Shown piece after piece: positions 1-6,157 of a DNA stretch of 17,466 nt. Numbering within the stretch: position 1 is the first letter of the stretch; the number at the start of each line of letters is the position of its first letter. A program made the translations under genes and the position numbers. Origin of the DNA: Planctomycetota bacterium (GTDB taxonomy: Bacteria > Planctomycetota > PUPC01 > JACPCR01); NCBI GenBank assembly GCA_030740295.1, contig JASLXP010001187.1, forward strand, positions 1 to 17,466, in the 5' to 3' direction. The notes beneath the pieces are model-generated. The model searched no databases and had not been told where the DNA came from. It saw only the letters and a list, made by a program, of their open reading frames with translations.

Positions 1-278
1 GCTACAACCACGCCGAGCTGAAGCGTGCCTGATTCTGGGCCAAGTCGCCTGGTCAGGAGATGCACGTTTCGTCCGCCGCCAGGCCGAATGCACTCAAGCT
101 TGCCGTCTTTGAGTCGCCAGTCCTCCATCGGGTTCGCCCAATACTCAGGGCCGAGCCAGACGCGATCGCGTTGGTCTGACCAGTTGCTGTTGAACTCTTC
201 GGCGGCTGTGCTCGAAATAGAAAAAAGAGATAAGCAAGAGAGATAAACAGAGATTTTCTTGAGGTAATTGGTGATCAT
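1..278 (-). CDS. Secreted PhoD-like phosphatase, N-terminal part (cut by window start)
   Basis: This gene reads leftward off the window, so only 92 codons are visible. The ATG at 278 is preceded by AAGGAG (283-288 on the plus strand) four bases upstream, which supports this start. The first 26 residues look like a signal peptide: a Lys pair, then a hydrophobic run ending in STAA before EEF. After it comes a segment containing VWLGPEYWANPMEDWRLKDG and GGGRNVHLLTRRLGPESG. I recognise this as the leader or jelly-roll region in front of the metallophosphatase domain of secreted PhoD-like proteins from planctomycetes and relatives. The catalytic domain itself lies outside the window, so phosphatase activity is inferred from this leader alone. 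The gene is divergent from the DUF4838 gene, with an 844-base spacer between them. Confidence 0.65.
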   Translation of the reverse strand, partial: MITNYLKKISVYLSCLSLFSISSTAAEEFNSNWSDQRDRVWLGPEYWANPMEDWRLKDGKLECIRPGGGRNVHLLTRRLGPESGTLQLGVVV

Positions 279-811
279 CCGACTCCTTGGGCCGTAAAAC
301 TTGTTTCGAAACTTCTGCGCAACAGTCGTGTAATTTTCGCACTTTCATTAAAGTAAGTTCTCGCCGGTTATGCGACAGCCTCGATAGGGATAGAATCGAA
401 TCATCACCGCACATTCTCCCCTGCCCCCACACTCTGCACCATTGAGAATCCGTGAGGAGAACATTTGGGTTTTTCAGCGGAATCTGATCCGTGGTGGCCA
501 GCAGCGGTCAACCCCGAAATATCATCCCAGACATATGAGGCCGAATGACTGGCCAGCTCACACGATATGTGGCAACTTGATCAGCGAGACGATTGACCCA
601 TTGCGGAAAATCACTAAGAAGAGCGCACCCGGAAGATCATCAGTTCGCACGATCCAACCATGATCACCGACCAGGAAGTCGAACCTTTCGAAAGACCGAA
701 CCCGTTACGGATACGTCCCGCAGTATCATGTTCCGAAACCGATTCTAGAGAGGTCGGGAGAGGTCTTTGGAGACCAGGTGCCGATTTTGAGGGAAGGCAA
801 AGTGGTGGAAG

Positions 812-853
812 GCGTAATGAGTAATACGTAATACGTAATGCGTAACACGTAAT
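812..853 (+). repeat. Heptanucleotide array, ACGTAAT type (six units)
   Basis: Six consecutive 7-base units: GCGTAAT, GAGTAAT, ACGTAAT, ACGTAAT, GCGTAAC, ACGTAAT. The array lies in non-coding DNA and is the reverse complement of the array at 1154-1202. The perfect match between the two arms runs over 26 bases, from G814 to T839, including the GAGTAAT variant unit in matching order. Arrays of this kind resemble the short tandemly repeated repetitive (STRR-like) heptamers known from some bacterial spacers. Confidence 0.9.
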
Positions 854-893
854 ACATATCGCAGCCGTTGGGCCGCAACCAATACAGTCAGAG

Positions 894-963
894 GATTCAG
901 GGAAACAACGAATGAAGAAGAAAATGGCTTCCAACGAATTCACGGAAACAGCGAATGAAGAAG
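894..963. repeat. 27-bp direct repeat, two copies, 43-bp period
   Basis: Copies at 894-920 and 937-963 share GGAAACARCGAATGAAGAAG and the seven bases before it, with three mismatches in 27 positions. The function is unknown. The repeat sits upstream of the DUF4838 gene between the two heptamer arrays, so it could be a regulatory site or decayed repeat DNA. Confidence 0.8.
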
Positions 964-987
964 AGGAATTTGTTCATAAGAACTTTC

Positions 988-1022
988 GCCTTCCATTTTT
1001 TTGCCTTCCATTTTTTTGCCTT
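988..1022. repeat. 15-bp tandem repeat with T7 tracts
   Basis: GCCTTCCATTTTTTT occurs twice in perfect tandem (988-1002 and 1003-1017), followed by a partial GCCTT (1018-1022). The homopolymer T7 runs make it prone to length change. It lies about 100 bases upstream of the DUF4838 start and might act as an AT-rich upstream promoter element. Confidence 0.85.
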
Positions 1023-1122
1023 AAGAAAAACAAGACTCTGGACCGTAACCGTGTAAGGCTGTGAGCACGGACTGGCTTATGTTTTGCCCGCCGTTTTATC
1101 CTTGAGGGTTGGAAGTTTCAGC

Positions 1123-4100
1123 ATGCAGCAGGAATCCCAAATTTGGCGCTCTGATTACGTATTACGTATTACGTATTACGTATTACTCATTACTCATTAC
1201 GTTGTCATGTCAGGCTCTCTACACGCCGAAGAAAAACTCACACTTGCGGAAAACGGCCAATCCGAATACGTCATCGTGCGTCCGGTGAAGAGCTCGCCAT
1301 CGCAGATCCATGCAAGCGGGGAACTGCAGAGGTTCTTCAAGCAGATTACCGGAGCTGACTTGTCCGTGGTTACTGACAAAGACAAGCTGCCGGCAAAGTC
1401 AATCCTGCTCGGATGGACAAGGCATACGGAAGCGCTAGCGGAGAAAGTGGAGCTCAAATCCCTCGGCGACGATGCCTTCTCCCTTCAGACAAAAGGCGAC
1501 CACCTGCTCATCCTTGGGGGGCCTGTTCGGGGCACGCTTTATGGCGTGTATGAATTCCTGGAGAAATACGCCGGCTGCCGTTGGTACACGAAAAACCACA
1601 GTGTGATCCCTGAGCGCAAGACCTGGAGGGTGCCCCCAATCAACGAGACTCAGCATCCTGCCTTTGCCATGCGAGAGCCGTTCTGGTGGCCGATGTTCGA
1701 TGGCGATCTCGCGGCCCGAAACAAGGCGAACGGCAACCGGATGGATCTCAAAGAAAAACACGGCGGTAAAGTGCGCTTCGGCAAGCGTATGTTTGTGCAC
1801 ACGTTCAACCGTCTGTTGTCGCCGGGAAAATATTTCAAGGAACACCCGGAGTACTTCAGCGAAATCGATGGAGTCCGTACTGCCGGGCGCAGCCAGCTCT
1901 GCCTGACGAATCCGGACGTCCTGCGAATCGTGACTGGGGCCGTGCTGCGAGAGATTCGAGAAGATCCGACTGCGAAGCTGTTCAGCGTCAGCCAGAACGA
2001 TTGGGACGGTCACTGCACCTGCAAGCCATGCCTGAAGATTGATACACGCGAGGGCTCACCATCTGGCACGATGATTCAATTCGTCAACCAGGTTGCGGAG
2101 GCCGTTGAAAAGGAATTCCCGAATGTCTGGATCGAGACGCTGGCCTACCAATACACCCGCCATCCACCGAAGACTCTGAAACCTCGCCACAACGTCGTGC
2201 CGAGGCTCTGCAGCATCGAGTGCGATTTTTCGCTGCCGCTGGATGTGAGCCCGTACCCGCAGAACGTGAAATTTGTGGATGACATCAAAGGCTGGGCAGC
2301 CATCACCGACAAGCTTTACATCTGGGATTACACCACGAACTTCGCGCATTACATGGGGCCGCACCCGAACTTCAATTGCCTTCAAGGCAACGTAAAGTTC
2401 TTTCGCGACCACAATGTTGTCGGGCTGTTCGAGCAGGGGAACTATCAATCCCCTCATGGCGAATTCGCGGAACTGCGAGCCTGGGTACTGGCCAGGCTGC
2501 TCTGGAATCCTGATCAGGATGTCGAAGCTCTTTACGATGATTTCATCAAGGGCTACTACGGGCCGGCTGCAAAACCGGTCAGGGCATACTTTGACGAACT
2601 TCAAGCGCTGACTAAAGACCCGAAGCATGTGTTGAGAATATGGTCGAACATGCATTCGCCGTGGTACAGTGATGAGTTCTTTGCACGGGCAAAAGAGCTC
2701 TGGCAGGACGCGGAGAAACTCGCGGCCGACCAGAAAAAAATCAGCTATCACGTTCGCATGAGCGCCCTGCCGGTGATGTACGCGCGCCTGGTGCGGTGGC
2801 CGAGGATGGACGTTCGTTACCAGTTCGAAGACGGCCAGTTCAAAGCAACAGGCATCGATAGAGAATACATCGCGCTGGCAACGGAATTTTTGAAGCGTTT
2901 AGCCGAGGGCAAGGTGACCAGAATTGCTGAAAATTCGCGGCGGCACAAGGAATTTGTCGCTCTCTTGAATTCGCGAACGCGTGGACTCAAACCTAAGAGC
3001 ATCGCGTCGGGTAATCTCAAGGCGAGCGTCATCCCCGAACTTGGCGGCCGGGTTTTCAGCCTTACTCACGGGGATGCCGGCAATATCCTCCACGTGGAGA
3101 AAGGCGGCATCGACTTTGCCGATCTCTCGATGCGTACGCCTGCGATTGAGAATGCCCTTTACAGGATTCAGTCGGAAAAAGCTGCCTCGATCCATCTCAG
3201 TCGCCCGGGCAGAAGTCCATTTCCGATCTCCAAAGTAATCAGTCTTGAGAAGGATGCGCTCAAGGTGGCTGCCGTCCTTGAGAACGAAAGCGATAAACCG
3301 CGCACAGGTCGTCCGGTTTTGAGGGCGGCGCTTGATCTCGGTGATGCGAAATCCGTGTTCGCGAAGTTCGGAAATGAACGATGGTTCCTGATACCTGCCC
3401 AGGCCGACCGCAACGTATCGGGAACGACCGTTGGCATGAAGAGCGTCACCTCGCCGGAGTTGACGCTTGCTGCTTCAAAAACGGGCAGACAGGTCGGTAT
3501 GAAATTTCTGGGCAAAGTAGACCGCGTCTATATCGAATGTGATGTCCGCGCCGGATCGACCCGCGTACATGTCTTCTTTGCTGCGACAGAACTCGACCCA
3601 AGAACTAAATCAGAATTTGCCTTGTCGTTGCAGCCTTTGCCGCCGGTGGCAGGGCTGCCAAGCGTAAGAACCAAGGGCGACCACAGTCCGGATACCGTTG
3701 TTATCGAAGACTGCTTTATCGGTCTTGGCCGTCCCGGGGAATGGGGAGATTGGGTAGCTGATGAGGATGCTGAAGACGGATTCGCGGTTGAGCTCTTCAA
3801 CACCCACTATGAGTGGTGCCTCCAGTGGCCTGTCGATCCCGGCCTCTTTGTACCGGGCGCAGAGTACAAAGTCCGCGCGAGGATCAAAGTGAAGAAATCC
3901 GACCGGAAGGGCGAGGCATTCTGGGCCGGCGTCTACGATATCCGAAATAAGAAAGGACGAGGCCAGATTGCTCCGAACACGGATGATGTCGGTGATGCCT
4001 ACAAATGGTACGAGCTGGCGACTTCCTGGGTGCCGAAGTCAGAGCAATACGTGTGGGTCGGCCCAGGCAGATTCGACAACAAAGGCGGCGAGACATCCGC

Positions 4101-4167
4101 GATAGAGGGCGTCTTCGTAGACCGATTCGAATTCAGAAAGGTGGGGCCCCCTCGGGACGAAGAATAA
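1123..4167 (+). CDS. Secreted DUF4838 protein (GH67N-like domain plus DUF4838)
   Basis: I chose the ATG at 1123 because GGAAG (1111-1115) sits seven bases upstream. A TTG at 1084 and an ATG at 1207 are alternatives. The product is about 1014 residues. Residues 1-35 form an unusual export signal, with probable cleavage after LHA (33-35). Residues 47-167 resemble the alpha-glucuronidase GH67 N-terminal domain (YVIVRPV, AGCRWY). Residues 182-487 are DUF4838, including SVSQNDWDGHCTCKPC (288-303) and LFEQGNYQSPHGEFAELRAW (435-454). Residues 625-837 look like a beta-sandwich of the aldose-epimerase kind (VIPELGGRVFSL). Residues 857-1007 resemble a carbohydrate-binding jelly roll. DUF4838 proteins are common in glycan-degrading PVC and Bacteroidota bacteria, but their reaction is not established. 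A glycosidase or glycan-binding role outside the cytoplasm is inferred. The gene is convergent with the 295-residue repeat protein gene, 28 bases away. Confidence 0.9.
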   Translation: MQQESQIWRSDYVLRITYYVLLITHYVVMSGSLHAEEKLTLAENGQSEYVIVRPVKSSPSQIHASGELQRFFKQITGADLSVVTDKDKLPAKSILLGWTRHTEALAEKVELKSLGDDAFSLQTKGDHLLILGGPVRGTLYGVYEFLEKYAGCRWYTKNHSVIPERKTWRVPPINETQHPAFAMREPFWWPMFDGDLAARNKANGNRMDLKEKHGGKVRFGKRMFVHTFNRLLSPGKYFKEHPEYFSEIDGVRTAGRSQLCLTNPDVLRIVTGAVLREIREDPTAKLFSVSQNDWDGHCTCKPCLKIDTREGSPSGTMIQFVNQVAEAVEKEFPNVWIETLAYQYTRHPPKTLKPRHNVVPRLCSIECDFSLPLDVSPYPQNVKFVDDIKGWAAITDKLYIWDYTTNFAHYMGPHPNFNCLQGNVKFFRDHNVVGLFEQGNYQSPHGEFAELRAWVLARLLWNPDQDVEALYDDFIKGYYGPAAKPVRAYFDELQALTKDPKHVLRIWSNMHSPWYSDEFFARAKELWQDAEKLAADQKKISYHVRMSALPVMYARLVRWPRMDVRYQFEDGQFKATGIDREYIALATEFLKRLAEGKVTRIAENSRRHKEFVALLNSRTRGLKPKSIASGNLKASVIPELGGRVFSLTHGDAGNILHVEKGGIDFADLSMRTPAIENALYRIQSEKAASIHLSRPGRSPFPISKVISLEKDALKVAAVLENESDKPRTGRPVLRAALDLGDAKSVFAKFGNERWFLIPAQADRNVSGTTVGMKSVTSPELTLAASKTGRQVGMKFLGKVDRVYIECDVRAGSTRVHVFFAATELDPRTKSEFALSLQPLPPVAGLPSVRTKGDHSPDTVVIEDCFIGLGRPGEWGDWVADEDAEDGFAVELFNTHYEWCLQWPVDPGLFVPGAEYKVRARIKVKKSDRKGEAFWAGVYDIRNKKGRGQIAPNTDDVGDAYKWYELATSWVPKSEQYVWVGPGRFDNKGGETSAIEGVFVDRFEFRKVGPPRDEE
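1154..1202 (+). repeat. Heptanucleotide array, ATTACGT type (seven units), inside a gene
   Basis: Seven units in a row: four ATTACGT, two ATTACTC, then one ATTACGT. The array lies inside the 5' end of the DUF4838 frame. Because 7 and 3 are coprime, three units encode seven residues, giving YVLRITY then YVLLITH. It is inverted relative to 812-853, so the two could pair as a long stem around a 300-base loop. Confidence 0.9.
4143..4150. other. GGGGCCCC palindrome at the DUF4838 3' end
   Basis: An 8-bp perfect palindrome lies in the last codons of the DUF4838 gene. A second small inverted repeat, CCCG-CTTA-CGGG (4199-4210), lies in the last codons of the convergent gene. Neither has a T tract, so I do not call a terminator. 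The 28-base gap between the two stop codons shows no other structure. Confidence 0.35.
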
Positions 4168-4195
4168 CGAGATGGGGTTCTCAAGAGAGAGTCTG

Positions 4196-5083
4196 CTACC
4201 CGCTTACGGGCATCGCGCCGCTGACATTGCCCGCGGCATCAATCACGTAGTCTTCGCCACCTTCAGGCACAAAGACTTTCGGCTGGCCGTTGATGGTGAC
4301 CTGGATGATCCCGTCATCGGTCATATCGAAGCGGACCGTGCCGTCGAAGTTGTTGGTAACGTTTACGTCGTTACCGCTGGCGTTGAATAGCGCGAAAAAG
4401 CCCTTTCCATTCTGCAGAGCATTGGTCTCACCCATGCCGAGCCCGAACGCGGCGACGTTGCCGGCCTCGCCTTCGCCGTCGCCGATTTTGGCTTCCACAT
4501 TGCCTGCGCCTCTTGAAACCGCAAGGGCGTTGCCACCACGCTTGGAGTGAGCATGCACGTCACCCCCGTCTTCGGCGACTGAGACGGCGTTTCCGTCGCC
4601 ATCGATAACATGCGCCTTCGCTTCGCCGACACTGTTGGATACGGCCATCGCGTTCCCGTCGCCACCATGGGCCTGGGCATCTCCCTGTGCGTGAGAGACG
4701 GCCGCCGCGTTGCCGCTGCCGTGTGCGATGGCTTCGGATTTGCCTGAACCTTCAGTCTGAGCATGAGCATTTCCATCAGCATTGGGTGACACAATGGACA
4801 CAGCCTGCCCGTCTCCGTTTGCCACAGCGATGGATGTGCCCGTCGACCCGGCACCTGAATTCGCAATTGCATTTCCTTCACCTGTGCCGTCTGCCCGTAC
4901 CGTTCCAGTGCCCTCCCTGCTTTCTACACGCTGTGATTGCGACAACTGTGGTTGGGCGGCAGCCTGTTGCTCTACAAGCTGTTGAGCCTCGGTTGGCTGA
5001 GGTGCTGAACTTGTCGGTTGATGCGTGTGATCGTGTGCTGCATGCGCAGAAGGGGTGAGGTCGGAAACGGGGCCCATACTCAT
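4196..5083 (-). CDS. Gly/Asn/Ala-rich repeat protein of unknown family, likely beta-solenoid
   Basis: I do not recognise this family. The ATG at 5083 follows a strong Shine-Dalgarno AAAGGAG (5093-5099) nine bases upstream, which supports a real gene. The 295-residue product has four parts. Residues 1-55 are His- and Gln-rich (HAAHDHTH, then many Q) with no signal peptide. Residues 57-103 hold irregular Gly-rich repeats. Residues 104-228 hold six repeats of about 20 residues beginning GNA or GNV (at 104, 124, 143, 164, 184, 208), with a shape like GNAxAVSxxxGxAxAHxxDG. Residues 236-295 are a non-repetitive beta-rich tail (FDGTVRFDMTDDG, IIQVTINGQPKVFVPEG). Alternating small residues with Gly turns suggest a beta-roll or beta-helix, as in YadA-like heads, but no membrane anchor or export signal is seen. 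The gene reads the same way as the downstream lipoprotein gene, with a repeat-bearing spacer between them. Confidence 0.8.
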   Translation of the reverse strand: MSMGPVSDLTPSAHAAHDHTHQPTSSAPQPTEAQQLVEQQAAAQPQLSQSQRVESREGTGTVRADGTGEGNAIANSGAGSTGTSIAVANGDGQAVSIVSPNADGNAHAQTEGSGKSEAIAHGSGNAAAVSHAQGDAQAHGGDGNAMAVSNSVGEAKAHVIDGDGNAVSVAEDGGDVHAHSKRGGNALAVSRGAGNVEAKIGDGEGEAGNVAAFGLGMGETNALQNGKGFFALFNASGNDVNVTNNFDGTVRFDMTDDGIIQVTINGQPKVFVPEGGEDYVIDAAGNVSGAMPVSG

Positions 5084-5092
5084 CCTGGTGTT

Positions 5093-5099
5093 CTCCTTT
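5093..5099 (-). promoter_or_regulatory. Shine-Dalgarno AAAGGAG for the repeat protein
   Basis: On the minus strand AAAGGAG lies nine bases before the ATG at 5083. It is one of the best ribosome binding sites in the window and argues that this low-complexity frame is truly translated. Confidence 0.75.
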
Positions 5100-5172
5100 G
5101 AAAGGGTAGGTGAAAACGAGATGCAACAGGATTCTCGCCGCTCTTAAGTTTGGACTTAGGAGAAAAGCACTC

Positions 5173-5255
5173 ATGGCTAATGGTTGATGGTCTGTGGTTA
5201 ATGACAAGAGAGCTTTCCGCTGCTTTACATCAACCAACCATCTGCCATCAAACAT
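5173..5255. repeat. Inverted pair of heptanucleotide arrays, ATGGTTG type
   Basis: The left arm (5173-5207) reads ATGGCTA, ATGGTTG, ATGGTCT, GTGGTTA, ATGACAA. The right arm (5228-5255), read on the opposite strand, gives ATGTTTG, ATGGCAG, ATGGTTG, GTTGATG. The two arms therefore share a degenerate 7-bp unit in opposite orientation around a 20-base middle. The pair begins three bases beyond the lipoprotein stop codon and could fold in its transcript as an imperfect hairpin. Confidence 0.75.
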
Positions 5256-5257
5256 CC

Positions 5258-5914
5258 TCAGCGCCAGCCGCAGGGACAGAATCCATAATGAAGGCTGCCC
5301 CCATACCTCAACGCAGGAGAGTGGAGAAGCAGGGAACTACTCATGAAGTGGCCGTAGTACGGGCACGTAGAATAGTGATGCCGCGCGGGGGATGTTGCCT
5401 GCACGAACTTGCTCTCGATGCTACCGGTGTCGCCTTCGAAAGAATACTTCCAATTCAATTTCACCGATCCGATTTTGGCGAGCTTGACATCACTCGGAAT
5501 TTCGAAGGTGGTGGTGGCCCGGGCTCTTCTTCCAGATGCAACCGTAAACTTATCGATGAGCTCAAGCGACTTGGAATCCTTTGAGAGCCGCGGCTTCGTG
5601 AACTCGTTCCCATCGTCATCTTTGAGGACAGCGTCGCTCAGCAGAAGTTCGCATGCAGCGTCAGATTGGTTACGTACGCGAAAGTCAAAATAGACCTTCT
5701 GAGTTCCCTCGGTCACATCAGTACGTCTGATAGCGCGACAATTCACATAGACGTTGACAGGCTTGCCATCGTCGGCATTCAGGGAGTATCGAGCGCTCCC
5801 ATGCCGTGCTGAATAACCACTCTCCTCTTCAAGAGATCGATAGCTGTAGTGCCGGGTCTGACTGCAACCGGCAAGAACGAATAGTGATAGTGCGAGAGCA
5901 TGTTTTCGGTACAT
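5258..5914 (-). CDS. Predicted lipoprotein with Ig-like domain
   Basis: The 218-residue product starts at ATG 5914, seven bases after AAGGAG (5922-5927). The N-terminus MYRKHALALSLFVLAGCSQ is a classic lipoprotein signal with lipobox LAGC; Cys17 would be lipidated. Residues 52-170 look like a small beta-sandwich of the kind found in DUF4352-like lipoproteins (VYFDFRVRNQSDAACELLLS, LKDDDGNEF, ATTTFEIPSDV). They likely form an envelope domain for protein or ligand contact. Residues 178-218 are an odd tail rich in His, Tyr, Cys and Ser (HHYSTCPYYGHF, HYGFCPCGWR). The exact family is uncertain. It is divergent from transketolase across a 243-base spacer. Confidence 0.85.
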   Translation of the reverse strand: MYRKHALALSLFVLAGCSQTRHYSYRSLEEESGYSARHGSARYSLNADDGKPVNVYVNCRAIRRTDVTEGTQKVYFDFRVRNQSDAACELLLSDAVLKDDDGNEFTKPRLSKDSKSLELIDKFTVASGRRARATTTFEIPSDVKLAKIGSVKLNWKYSFEGDTGSIESKFVQATSPARHHYSTCPYYGHFMSSSLLLHSPALRYGGSLHYGFCPCGWR

Positions 5915-5947
5915 TTCACTGCTCCTTCCTGTGCCTGCGCAGCCATA

Positions 5948-5959
5948 CCAGTTAACTGG
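5948..5959. promoter_or_regulatory. Perfect 12-bp palindrome CCAGTTAACTGG, possible operator
   Basis: The palindrome sits 33 bases upstream of the lipoprotein ATG in the spacer between two divergent genes, a typical place for a dimeric repressor site. No regulator gene is in the window, so the binding role is a guess. Confidence 0.35.
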
Positions 5960-6000
5960 AATCTAATCTATCACGCACTGGCAGCAGGTGCACAGTGGAT

Positions 6001-6030
6001 GCTTTCAGCGGCTCTCTCTGCGCCGAAAGC
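6001..6030. other. Hairpin in the lipoprotein/transketolase spacer
   Basis: GCTTTCAGCG pairs with CGCCGAAAGC (nine of ten positions, one A-C mismatch) around a ten-base loop. It lies upstream of the predicted transketolase promoter. It has no T tract, so it may be a binding site and not a terminator. Confidence 0.5.
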
Positions 6031-6086
6031 AGACAGCCAGACTGGGGATCTGAAGAATGAATGAAGTGGAACCAGATCGATTCGCG

Positions 6087-6115
6087 TTGACGGACCACAC
6101 GCACAGCCTAACAAT
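6087..6115 (+). promoter_or_regulatory. Possible sigma-70-type promoter for transketolase
   Basis: TTGACG (6087-6092) and AACAAT (6110-6115) are separated by 17 bases and match the vegetative consensus at five and four positions of six. A start near 6122 would leave a leader of about 36 bases that contains the ribosome binding site. This is pattern matching only, and promoter preferences in this lineage are unknown. Confidence 0.35.
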
Positions 6116-6157
6116 CCCAGCCAGTCAGGTCCGGTCACTTTTCAGGAGGAACGGCGC

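Larger units (their letters stand above)
279..1122. other. Gene-free spacer rich in short repeats
   Basis: I see no convincing gene here. The open frames lack family-like composition and run through repeat DNA. Visible items are a 10-bp palindrome CTTTCGAAAG (685-694), a small hairpin GGTCT-TTGG-AGACC (762-775), a heptanucleotide array (812-853), a 27-bp direct repeat pair (894-920 and 937-963) and a 15-bp tandem repeat with T7 tracts (988-1022). The spacer must carry promoters for the two divergent genes that flank it, but I found no clear -35/-10 pair. No tRNA-like cloverleaf was apparent. Confidence 0.6.

Noticed and set aside
442..663. Plus-strand frame of 73 codons in the left spacer
   Set aside because: No ribosome binding site, no recognisable composition, and the opposite frames are equally open.
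614..943. Minus-strand frame of 109 codons
   Set aside because: It runs through the heptamer array and direct repeat; its protein is a by-product of repeat DNA.
1084..1122. TTG start for the DUF4838 gene
   Set aside because: The in-frame ATG at 1123 has a better-placed GGAAG and gives a shorter leader ahead of the hydrophobic repeat; the TTG start adds 13 residues of no recognisable role.
279..1122. tRNA or structured RNA gene in the left spacer
   Set aside because: No cloverleaf, no conserved T-loop sequence, and structures found are explained by repeats.
812..1202. CRISPR array
   Set aside because: Units are 7 bases in direct tandem with no spacers and no cas genes.
4199..4210. Bidirectional terminator between the two convergent genes
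   Set aside because: The stem is only four base pairs, lies inside codons and has no T tract.
4687..5058. Plus-strand Cys/Arg-rich frame of 123 codons
   Set aside because: It is antisense to the repeat protein and owes its composition to the repeats; the minus strand has the ribosome binding site.
4878..5255. Minus-strand frame of 125 codons across the heptamer pair
   Set aside because: It reads through non-coding repeats into the wrong frame of the repeat protein.
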